Assembly: GCA_001643675.2 (NCBI GenBank) | Contig: LSRY02000003.1 | Span: 2,036,001 to 2,100,000 of the forward strand | Reading direction: 5' to 3' | DNA length: 64,000 nucleotides | From: Monocercomonoides exilis | Lineage: Eukaryota > Preaxostyla > Oxymonadida > Polymastigidae | In this document: piece by piece, positions 55,441-64,000 of the stretch | Position numbering within the stretch: the first letter of the stretch is position 1 | Layout of the letters: each line of letters starts with the position of its first letter | Notes under the pieces: model-generated | Told to the model about the DNA's origin: nothing | What the model saw: only the letters and a program-made list of their open reading frames with translations | The model's database searches: none | Made by a program: the position numbers and the translations under genes

Positions 55441-56580
55441 ATGTCTGATGGAATTGAGCGGGAAAGAGAGAAAATCGATCATGCAATTAAAGTTCAAACA
55501 AAAATTGAGCGTTTATTAAAGCAGGCAAGCTTGAAATACAAAGTTGATGTTGAAGATATTGCTCCAATAAAGCCCACATCAAAGCCTGCTGCATCTCCTC
55601 CATTCAAATCTCGAGTTGATAAAGAAAGACTTCAAAGATATTTGACACGTAGATCAACTCCACCGAAAAAACGATCGTTACCTCCTTCAACTCACGTTCA
55701 GCAGGATCCTCATCATTATCCATGGGAAACTTGGAAACAAGAAAATGAAAGCGATTTGACTTTATCCGAAAGCATGTCTACACAATTGGCAATGCTTAAA
55801 CAATCAAAAGAAAATATAGGACAACCAAAACTTCAATCTTCTTGTAGTGTTGAATCATCAGAACATGAATCTACTCACAATCAATCATCAAGCCATTCAT
55901 CTATACCGAATAAAGTTGATGATTCTTCTTCAACCCTTTCAGCTTCAAACGATCAAGAATCATTTTCTGATGAAGAGGCTTCAGATTTCACTTCACAAAC
56001 TCCCATTTCACATCATGATTTTTATTTGCCTTCTTCTTTGCTGTCTTACGCAGATCATTTCAATCCTCTTCCAATTAATCACATAAGCGATTTCAGATTT
56101 ATGGTACTGAGATATCCTAGCGAATATGGAAAGATGGGCATGGCTAGCAGAATGAAAACTCAAAGGAAAAAGTTTGAACATAAAAGAAAAATTGAGAGAG
56201 AAAAGGAAATTTTGAAGAGAGAAAAAGAAAGAAGAAGTGAAAGACTGAAGGAAGACAAGAACAAAATGAAGAGGAAAAAAGAAAATAATTGGAAAGAAAT
56301 GAAATGGAAAGAGTATTCGAAAAATGAAGATGAGTTTAAAGATATGGAAGAGTTTGTGGAAAAGGAAATTGAGCGAATGAAAAAAGAGATTGAATTCGGT
56401 AGAAATTCTGGTTTTAACCGTTCTTTACATACAAATTTTCATCATTCAACTTCACCATCAATGCATGATGATGAACTGACACTTAGATCCATGTTGATCA
56501 AATCACCAAAAAAATCGCAACTAATAACAGATTCTGCAGATTATGATGTTGAATTGAGACGGCTTTTAACTGATGTTTAA
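55441..56580 (+). CDS. Hypothetical charged coiled-coil protein
   Basis: A 379-residue frame from a true ATG to TAA; I do not recognise the family. Residues 1-40 are a charged helix (ERLLKQASLKYKVDVEDI). Residues 45-90 are basic and Pro-rich (RRSTPPKKRSLPP). Residues 130-200 are Ser-rich and probably disordered. A hydrophobic patch (SSLLSYADHFNPLPINHISD) follows at about 200-220. A strongly basic/acidic coiled coil (EREKEILKREKERRSERLKE) runs from about 235 to 325. There is no signal peptide or membrane segment, so it is probably cytoplasmic, cytoskeletal or nuclear. Its codon use is AT-rich like the first exons nearby. An AATAAA at 56589 lies just after the stop. Sharing a promoter gap with a dynein gene hints at a flagellar role, but that is only inference. 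Confidence 0.75.
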   Translation: MSDGIEREREKIDHAIKVQTKIERLLKQASLKYKVDVEDIAPIKPTSKPAASPPFKSRVDKERLQRYLTRRSTPPKKRSLPPSTHVQQDPHHYPWETWKQENESDLTLSESMSTQLAMLKQSKENIGQPKLQSSCSVESSEHESTHNQSSSHSSIPNKVDDSSSTLSASNDQESFSDEEASDFTSQTPISHHDFYLPSSLLSYADHFNPLPINHISDFRFMVLRYPSEYGKMGMASRMKTQRKKFEHKRKIEREKEILKREKERRSERLKEDKNKMKRKKENNWKEMKWKEYSKNEDEFKDMEEFVEKEIERMKKEIEFGRNSGFNRSLHTNFHHSTSPSMHDDELTLRSMLIKSPKKSQLITDSADYDVELRRLLTDV

Positions 56581-58442
56581 GAGCAATGAATAAATTTTCC
56601 TTTTTGTTTTTTAGTGTTATGAATCTATATTCTCTTTAATGAAAAGAATAAAATGGCTTTTTTATTTCTATTATCAAAGTCAAGAAAAGTTGAAAACAAT
56701 TTTTAAATGTGTAATGATGCAAATTCATAGATTTATTAAAAGATTCGTGCGGTTTTTAACGGTCGTAAAGTTTTATTTCAAATTTTAGAAAGAACTCTTC
56801 GTCGTTTACGTAAACTTTTTCACAAAACAACTCAATTTTATTTGGAAGTGATTTCCAAACTTTCTTTCAAAATGCAAAGCATGCATATAAAAGAAAAAAT
56901 CTTTTTTTAACACGTTCCAGATTAGTTTTGAACAAAATAATGTGGAAGTCCAATTTAAGAAATCCGAAATTGGAACTTTCACAGCTATTCGTTTTCTGTT
57001 CACACAATTTAATTATTTAAACTTCAGTGATATTTTTTAAAGTGGATGTTATACAGTTTTTTTGTATTTTTTCATTTTTGAAATGTTTCAAGTATTTAAT
57101 TATCAAGTATTAAACAATTGGGTTTTTGATCAATATTCGCCACAAACTCTTGAAACATCACTTTCTTTAAAACAAAAACAAATTTGAAGTCTCAATTCAA
57201 CTTTGTTCACATTATGGAGTGATTTATATTATTGTGACAAATGCAACTTTCATGTTGGAATGTTTAACAAAACCTTAAAATTGAAACTTTGATTTTTTAT
57301 GAAAAAAAAAAAAAAGAAAGAAAACAATAACGGGAATTCTTCAAAAGAACATCTGTTCTTTTATATTTAAAAAAAATGTTTTCGAATTAAAGAAGTTCAC
57401 AAAATATATTATGACCGTCCGTTTTAAAATCAAATTTTTAATAAAAAATTATTATTTTATTGACTAGGTCGAAATAATAATCACATTTATATTGAAATAT
57501 TCCCAATCCAATATTCAAAATTTCACGAAAATAGAAATTTCTTTAAATGAAATCATTTATTTCCTTTCTTGTGAGATTGAAAAAATGGGAACTTCATTTA
57601 TTATCAAACACAGAGTTTTTGTCTTTACAGATAAAATTTTTTAAAACAACAAATGTTATAATTTTTGACCAATTTTATTTAAACTTTCTATTTTCTTTTT
57701 TGTCTTCTGGGACAAAATCCTCTCTTTTTTGAAAAAACAACACTTTGTTCCAAACTTTTTATTCTTTTCATTTCAAAATAAGTCAAGCATTCTCAAGCAA
57801 AAATGTTTCGAAAAATTAAAAAAATGAGAAATTTGGGTGATTATTAAAAAAAATCACAACTCTTTTCTAAGTGTTTGTTTTTTTTAAGGCAGATTATCAT
57901 CGGAAAGAGATTATGTATTCAAATGGAAAATTCTTCACTCATATTTCAAAAAATAAATCTTATTGCCTAAACAAAAATGAAGATATTATTCATAAACCTT
58001 TTCATTTTTCAATGTTCCTTTGTTGATTATTGAAGGAAATTCTCTGTCCGAAAGTTTTGAAAGAAAAAATTTGATTTCAAAAAAAAAAAAAAAATCACAC
58101 ATTTGTTCGAAGAATCTGAATGGAACACAATACATCAAGTGAAAAAAATCGTCACAAATGCACTTTATCATATTAACAAACAAAATTGAAAATTTCACAT
58201 TTGAATCAAATTTCTGTTCCCACTCACGAAACAAGACAAAAATGAAAGTCGAAACTTGTCAATACTGTGCAAGGCTTGCAGATGAAGCTTTTTGAAGAAG
58301 AACATAAACTTGATCAGAACATGATTGTTTTATTTTTTATCAAAAGCAAACAAAAAGAATTTTTCAAAAGAAATATACCATTAATGAATGATTATCAAAA
58401 TGAAAAAAAAAAAATCCACATAGATTTTGTAACTTCAAAAAT

Positions 58443-58477
<35 letters not shown>

Positions 58478-59498
58478 TATTTTCTGTGAAAAGTTACTTC
58501 ACATTCAATCACAATAAAATATAGTCACAAAAAGGTGTGAATAACACGATGTGAAGATATCCGATTTTGGTTGTATTTGAAAAAAAGAGATTGCAACAGA
58601 ATGTTCATTTCATCAACTTCATGGAATCAATATTTAAACAGTTTTATAATTTTTATGATAAAAATAAAAATATGAGTCAAATTTTTTTGAAATTTTATTT
58701 GACAATAGAAAATGCTGATTCTTGAATTTTCGTTAAATATATATTGCTGAACGCTGAAAAATGATAATATAGAATTTTAAGAATTTTTTCACACATTCAT
58801 CTCGACAAATGGCTTTTGAAGCGATTGTTAAACATCAAATATATATGAAAGAAATTAATTTGACAAATAGCAAAAAAAGTTTTTAATAATCTTAGAACAG
58901 AATCAAGATGTGATTTTAACGATAATCACACGTATTAGAAAAGATAGTTGAACAAAAGTTATCAAATTTGTCATTTGCACAAAATGAAGAGACATTCTTT
59001 AATCAAATACAAAATCTATTCAAAAAAACAACAAATCATTTTTCTTGCAAGGTAATTGTAGTACACTGGAAAAATAACAACTTTTATTGATAAACTCGTT
59101 TGTCACTGTGAAGTTTTATCTCGTAACGATCACAATGATGGCTGTGTGGCAAATGCCAAATAAAATAGTCAAAGATGATATTTCAGATATTTTTAACTGA
59201 AACATTATCTTTCTGACTTTTACAGATCCAATTAACTCTGTTGAAATAACTGCTTCTTCGACTTCAAAAATGTTTGAAATGTGAAAATGAAAAATATCGA
59301 TTTTCAAGCTGTTTTTGAACAATGAATTAACACCTCACTTCTCAAAAAAATTATTTAATTAAAATGAAAAATCATGATTTTATCATCCATCCAATTCTGC
59401 TTATTGAAATTATTGTGAATTAAATTGTTGCTTGAAAACATTCAAAATACTTCAAAAGAAATAAAACCATAAAGAATTATGGTTATTTGCGAGGAGAT
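56581..59498. other. Long AT-rich region without a gene
   Basis: About 2.9 kb of very AT-rich DNA. The longest frames (60-85 codons) are rich in Phe, Lys, Asn and Ile and look random. A 31-T run lies at 58446-58476. The texture resembles the DNA near the palindrome centre, but I see no long match between them. Confidence 0.65.
58446..58476 (+). repeat. T31 homopolymer
   Basis: A run of 31 T residues in AT-rich intergenic DNA. Its length may be unreliable. Confidence 0.9.
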
Positions 59499-61487
59499 AT
59501 GAAATTGCACTGCAGTTTGAAAATGATTAGGATCACAGCATTAGCTCAAATACTCGTCGCATTCCTCACCATAAATCTCGTTCATGGAGAAGACATCGCA
59601 AACAGCATCATCAGAGGCGCTCACCCAGACAAGGTGGAACATGCATCTGGCAATCCCATCTGTGGTGCTCAGACAAGCCTCGCCCTCATCAACACCTCCT
59701 TGTGTGTGACCCATCTCAACATCATCCCCCTCAATGGTTGCCCACTCCTCACTGCCCAACACCACTCCGCTGCATCCATCTCCTCCTCCACTTGCACCAT
59801 CCACCCACTTTCCCTCACCAACAACCACCACCACCACCAATGCCCCCTCTTCCTCTCTGCCCATGCCTCCATCGCCCTCACAAACTTCTCCCTCATCACC
59901 CACCAACCAGCCTTCCTCTCCTTCCCCCTCTTCTCCACCCCAAACAATCTCCTCCCAGATCCCCACTCCCCAATTCCTGCCTCCTTCTCCGTCTCCCACT
60001 CCTCTTTCTCCTCCTTCATCTCCCTCATCCAGCCTTTCCTTTTTTCTCCTTCTTCCCTCTCTTCCCCATCCCCTTCTCCATCTCCTTCCCTTTCCCCTTC
60101 TCCTTCATCTTCCTCATCCTCATCCTCATCATCTTCTTTTTCTTCTCCTTCCACTTCCTCTTCCCCTTCCATTTCCTCTTTCTCTTCCCCTTCCCCTCTC
60201 CATATCCATCACCAATCCCATCCCCACCTCCAAATCCACCTCAATCTCCATCTCTCAAACACCCTCTTTTCCAACATCTCCTCTCCTCAATCCCATTCAT
60301 CTTTTCCATCTCTTCCTTCTCACTCACTCAACCCATTCACCTCAACAACCTCTTCCTCTTCTTCCACTTCCTCTTCCACCAACACCAACACCAATTCAAT
60401 CCCCTCCTTCTCCCTTCACTCATCCCTCTCCATCCACTCAACCATCTTCCTCCACACCCACAATCCCATCGATGGTGCCATCCTCCCCAACCTCAACAGC
60501 CCATTCACTTCTCTCTCTGCCTTCAATGCATCTTTCTTTCACCAAACACGCTCTTCATCGAACGCTGCTGTGGTGCATGTTGGAAATGAATCTCAAAGAG
60601 TGAAACTTGGAAGACTGACTTCATTCGATTTAGACAGCCATCGCTTTGAATGGTGCGAATGGGAAAACACAACTGGTGGGCCAGATCGAGGAGGAGCGCT
60701 TTATGTGGATTGTGCAAATGCTAATCTTGCAATCATATCGTGTTCATTCAACAATTGCTCGTGCAATTGGGATGGCGGAGCATTGTTTTGCAATAGTTCG
60801 TTGAAGTTAACCATCATGCAGTCCAATTTCACAAGTTGTTCAGCTAAATATGGAGGAGCGGTCACTTCATGGAATCCACAATCAAATTCTGCTTATTCAT
60901 TCTCGGAAAACAGAGTGGAAAGTTGTTCAATTTCAAATTGGTGTGGAACTGGTTGGTATTTCTTGCTAAATGACTTACCTGCATCTGGTCAATTCCTGTT
61001 TTCAAACAACAAATGTATTTCAAATTCTGGTGGTGATGCAGCTGGTTCTCTCACATTTCATTACCCTCCAACCAATAAGCCAAATCAATTTTTGGTTGAT
61101 GATTGCCAATTCATAAACAATAAAGTTGAAAATCCATCCTCCTACGGTGGTGCTGCGCTGTGTTGCACAGCAACTTATTCCTGGATGAGCGGAAATAAAT
61201 TCATCTCGTTTTGTTTCTTCGATGGCAACTCCGCCACAAATGGCAGAGGAAACGATGTGTTTTTCAATGGCAGTTCTATAGCCCAATCTCCATTCCAGCA
61301 ATGCGGATCAACAACCCCAACAAAAAGAGTGCATAATTACGGAACAGTTGAAAACTCAGAGTATGTTGGCAGGTTCTTGCTTTTCCTTCAAAATTCTCCA
61401 ATGAAATGTCTTTCTTACTTTCGTCTCTTATTTTTGCTTTCTCTATTTTCTCCTCTCCTTGCATTCTTTCTTTCCTCTCAAATTTGA
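59499..61487 (+). CDS. Pmp-like surface protein with signal peptide
   Basis: This is the most complete family member here, about 662 residues from the ATG at 59499 (a second ATG at 59523 also fits). The signal peptide IRITALAQILVAFLTINLVHG precedes EDIANS. Next come a Cys-containing N-terminal region (NPICGAQTSLALINTSLC), a Ser/Pro/Leu-rich stretch from a polypyrimidine tract (about 170-300), the NPIDGAILPN segment (about 320), and the core with RGGAL, DGGAL, YGGAV and YGGAA motifs, FNNC/FSEN/FDGN repeats and NWCGTGWYF. It ends with YVGRFLLFLQNSPMKC and a hydrophobic run. Pmp-like proteins are predicted beta-helical surface proteins; a role in adhesion or surface variation is inferred. Compared with the longer copies it stops before the CGRPQQTPCATIEYAL linker. 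It is probably expressed if any copy here is. Confidence 0.75.
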   Translation: MKLHCSLKMIRITALAQILVAFLTINLVHGEDIANSIIRGAHPDKVEHASGNPICGAQTSLALINTSLCVTHLNIIPLNGCPLLTAQHHSAASISSSTCTIHPLSLTNNHHHHQCPLFLSAHASIALTNFSLITHQPAFLSFPLFSTPNNLLPDPHSPIPASFSVSHSSFSSFISLIQPFLFSPSSLSSPSPSPSPSLSPSPSSSSSSSSSSSFSSPSTSSSPSISSFSSPSPLHIHHQSHPHLQIHLNLHLSNTLFSNISSPQSHSSFPSLPSHSLNPFTSTTSSSSSTSSSTNTNTNSIPSFSLHSSLSIHSTIFLHTHNPIDGAILPNLNSPFTSLSAFNASFFHQTRSSSNAAVVHVGNESQRVKLGRLTSFDLDSHRFEWCEWENTTGGPDRGGALYVDCANANLAIISCSFNNCSCNWDGGALFCNSSLKLTIMQSNFTSCSAKYGGAVTSWNPQSNSAYSFSENRVESCSISNWCGTGWYFLLNDLPASGQFLFSNNKCISNSGGDAAGSLTFHYPPTNKPNQFLVDDCQFINNKVENPSSYGGAALCCTATYSWMSGNKFISFCFFDGNSATNGRGNDVFFNGSSIAQSPFQQCGSTTPTKRVHNYGTVENSEYVGRFLLFLQNSPMKCLSYFRLLFLLSLFSPLLAFFLSSQI

Positions 61488-61973
61488 TAGTTATTTTTTT
61501 CTGAATCTTGTCATTCATCCTTGTTTGCTATATCGCTTCTCAAAATTACCCTCTGTTTATCCAAATTCTTTCCTTCCCAAATTCAACATTCAACTCGAAT
61601 CTCCTCTTTGAAACATCTTCTCTCTTTAACCCAAAAATCTCTTCAATCCTCTCAATCTCTTTTCCATTTATCAATTATCCTAAAAATCAGGGATTTATTT
61701 TTCTTTCTCTTTCTCCTCTTCTTTCGTCTTCTTTCATTCTTCTTCTTCTCATTTTAATTTATGTAAATTTCCTTCAGCTGCAAAAGTTCATCTTTTTCTT
61801 CAATTCGTTCACGATCTCTGATGCAGATATCAAATTATAAGAAGTTCAAAATAGACGAAGTGAATGATGAAGTGGAAGAAGAATTTGAAGAAGAAGATGA
61901 TAATGAATGAATTGATAAGTTGATTGAAGGAGGAGAATGATGAAGATAAATAAATTAACAAATACCGAGATAT
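61488..61973 (+). other. Family spacer
   Basis: Same spacer type as 18615-19206, with TTTCCTTCAG at 61768-61777 and a frame ending ISDADIKL soon after. It separates two Pmp-like copies in the same orientation, so 59.5-64 kb is a tandem pair. Confidence 0.5.
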
Positions 61974-63095
61974 TTGATTTTCCAATTTTTTCTGGTTTTT
62001 TTCTTTCATTTTTGTTTGTTTTTCTTACTAACAAAATCCTCCAATTCAACCATCTTCCTCCACACTCACAACCCCATTGATGGAGCCATTCTCCCCAACT
62101 TCAACAGCCCATTCACTTCTCTCTCTGCCTTCAATGCCTCTTTTGTTCACCAAACACGTTCTTCATCAAATGCTGCAGAGGTGCATGTTGGAAATGAAAC
62201 TCACAGAAAATCACCTGGAAGATTGACTTCGTTTGATCTGAACAACCACAAATTTGAATGGTGCATATGGGAGAATTCAACTGGTGGTAGTGATCATGGA
62301 GGTGCACTTAAAGTTATTTGCACAAATGCAAATCTCACAATCACTTCTTGTTCATTTTTCAATTGTTCAAGTGGTGATCATGGTGGAGCATTGTATTGTA
62401 ATCGTTCGTTGAAGACTGTCATTACAAAATCAAATTTCACAAGTTGCTCAGCTGCTCACGGAGGAGCAAATTGCATTGCTAATCCACAATCAAATTCTGT
62501 TTGGACATTCTCAGAAAACAGAGTGGAAAATTGTTCAATAACAGATTGGTGCGGTACTGGATGGTTCTTTTACATTGGTGATTTTTCTTCAAACGGTCAA
62601 TTCCTGTTCACCAAATGCAAGTGCATTGCTAATTCTGGTGGTGATTCTGCTGGTTCTCTCACATTCAATTGGCCTCCACAAAACAAACCAAGTCAGTTTT
62701 CAATTAATGATTGCCAATTTATTAACAACGAATTGACTGCCTCTGCCAATTATGGAGGTGCTGCAATTTGCTTCCTTCCACCATATTCATGGATGAATGG
62801 AGTAAAATTCATCACATTCTGCTTTTTCGATGGAAATACTGCCAAAAATGGCAGAGGAAACGATGTGTTTTTCAATGGCAGTTCTATAGCCCAATCTCCA
62901 TTCCAGCAATGCGGATCAACAACTCCAACACAAAGAGTGTGGAATGCAGGAACAGTTGAAAACACAGAGTATGTTGGCAGGTTTTGGCTTTTCCTTCAAA
63001 ATTCTCCAATGAAATGTCTTTCTAACTTCCGTCTCTTATTTTTGCTTTCTCTATTTTCTCCTCTCCTTGCATTCTTTCTTTTCTCTCAAATTTGA
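61974..63095 (+). pseudogene. Short Pmp-like copy, tandem to the preceding one, no ATG
   Basis: The family frame is open from about 61974, but no ATG precedes the conserved part. The upstream hydrophobic stretch (FLLTKSSNSTIFLHTHNPID) corresponds to the displaced signal-peptide region of the 5.5-kb copy. The core has HGGAL, HGGAL, HGGAN and YGGAA motifs, DWCGTGWFF and CKCIANSGGDSAGSLTF. The end (VWNAGTVENTEYVGRFWLFL and on) and about 150 bases of 3' flank are identical to the copy ending at 18614. The frame is free of stops, so it could be a late exon of a gene whose start I cannot see, but a 5'-truncated copy is simpler. Confidence 0.55.
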
Positions 63096-64000
63096 TAGTT
63101 ATTTTTTTCTGAATCTTGTCATTCACCCTTGTTTGTTATATCACTTCTCAAAATTACCCTCCGTTCATCCAAATTCTTTTCTTCCAAAATCCAACATTCA
63201 ACTCAAACTTCGTATTCAAATATCTTCTTCTTTTCATTCAAAAAATCTCTTCAGCCCTCTCAATCTCATTTCCATCTAGCATGAATCCGAGATCAAGAAT
63301 TTCTTTCTCTTTCTTTTTCTTATTTTTATTTGTTATTTTTTCCTTCATTAATATATTTCCTTGTTTCCTTTTCATTTCTCTCTTAATCTCTGATGAAGAT
63401 GCAGAATGTGAAGAAAATCAATCAGATGATGTGAATGAAGAAGAAGAAGAAGAAGCTGTGTGAAATGTTGTTGATGTTTTTGAAGAAGAGGAAGATGATG
63501 ATAATGAATAAATGACATGAAATGTTTAATTGTTGAAAAGTGAGAAGATGAGTGTCAATTAATGCCAACCGAGAAATTCATTGAAATTCTCTTCTTCTGG
63601 ATTTTGTCTTCTTCTGGCAAATAATATCCTTTGAATTCATAGCAATTTCAATTTGATTCTTTCTCTCTTTCCATCTAAAAATATGAAATATTGAGCGATC
63701 CCTTTTTCATCCCATCTCTTCTTCTTTCACTTCCCTTCTTTCACAAAAAATCATCTTTCCTCAAACATAATTCTTTGTCAAAGCCCAATGCCAAGCATCT
63801 TCGAAATATCTCGCATTTCATCTGTCCTTCTTTATTCTTCCTTCCCAACTTTTCTTCTTTTTCTTCTTCAAAGCCACCTAATCCCTCATTCTTTCAGCAT
63901 TCTTTAAAAAAAAATAATAATAATTACTTCAAATAAATAACGACAGCAAACCTTCTAAACATATTTTAAAGTCAATAACTCTATTTTATCCAATTGGCAA
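63096..64000 (+). repeat. Family spacer to the window edge, inverted relative of 3.5-4.3 kb
   Basis: Begins like the spacers at 18615 and 61488, then follows the version at 3.5-4.3 kb (inverted) to the last base. It includes an acidic frame (ISDEDAECEENQSDDVN then six Glu, ending AV) at 63391-63463 preceded by a hydrophobic frame. No independent gene supported. Confidence 0.6.

Noticed and set aside
40686-56580. Alternative genetic code with TAA/TAG as glutamine, as in some oxymonads
   Set aside because: The dynein frame spans about 4,870 codons with CAA/CAG for Gln and no in-frame TAA or TAG, and the 55441 gene ends at TAA.
56581-59498. Short Phe/Lys-rich frames as genes
   Set aside because: Frames of 60-85 codons are expected by chance in such AT-rich DNA, and none has a recognisable motif.
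59541-60172. Minus-strand acidic Gly/Glu frames opposite the 59.5-kb Pmp-like gene
   Set aside because: Antisense to a gene with signal peptide and conserved core.
1-64000. Transposase, reverse transcriptase, CRISPR array, rRNA or tRNA
   Set aside because: No characteristic motif or structure was seen by eye. A tRNA or covariance-model scan was not possible here.

Overview
The window looks like nuclear DNA of an intron-poor, flagellated protist, most likely a metamonad. Four things point there: a 14.6-kb intronless axonemal dynein heavy-chain gene, an IQCH-like flagellar gene, a membrane-anchored S41-type peptidase gene with one short GT-AG intron, and a dispersed family of surface-type proteins with GGA[LIV] and FxxN motifs like the Pmp-like proteins of Trichomonas. 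The two introns found lack the extended ACTAACACACAG 3' motif of Trichomonas vaginalis, so I lean towards an oxymonad-like (Preaxostyla) genome, with low confidence. The dynein frame of about 4,870 codons contains no in-frame TAA, TAG or TGA, so the standard stop codons apply. Coding DNA of the housekeeping genes is GC-rich and the intergenic DNA is strongly AT-rich. 

Layout: 1-9.2 kb holds a 5'-truncated Pmp-like gene at the left edge and two degraded Pmp-like copies on the minus strand, separated by CT/GA-rich spacers. 9.2-35.4 kb is a near-palindrome: two arms of about 12.9 kb in inverted orientation around a 376-bp unique AT-rich spacer (22,097-22,472). Each arm carries, from outside inwards, the last two thirds of the IQCH-like gene, a coding-like island, three Pmp-like copies (one facing outward, two facing inward), and AT-rich DNA. 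The right arm runs into the complete IQCH-like gene. The left arm breaks inside it and holds a pseudogene with an in-frame stop and a 1-bp frameshift. 

37-56.6 kb is ordinary gene-dense DNA with two divergent pairs, IQCH/S41 peptidase and dynein/coiled-coil protein, each sharing a short AT-rich promoter gap; the peptidase and dynein genes converge. 56.6-59.5 kb is AT-rich with no gene seen. 59.5-64 kb holds the best Pmp-like copy, the only one with an in-frame signal peptide, followed by a second copy and spacer. The last 2 kb are an inverted, diverged relative of 3.5-5.5 kb. 

The main biology is twofold: a multicopy surface-protein family that is being duplicated, truncated and apparently homogenised, with copies ending in different hydrophobic tails; and a large inverted duplication whose arms differ least near the centre and most at the outer edge. 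I found no transposase, reverse transcriptase, CRISPR array, rRNA or tRNA gene by eye.
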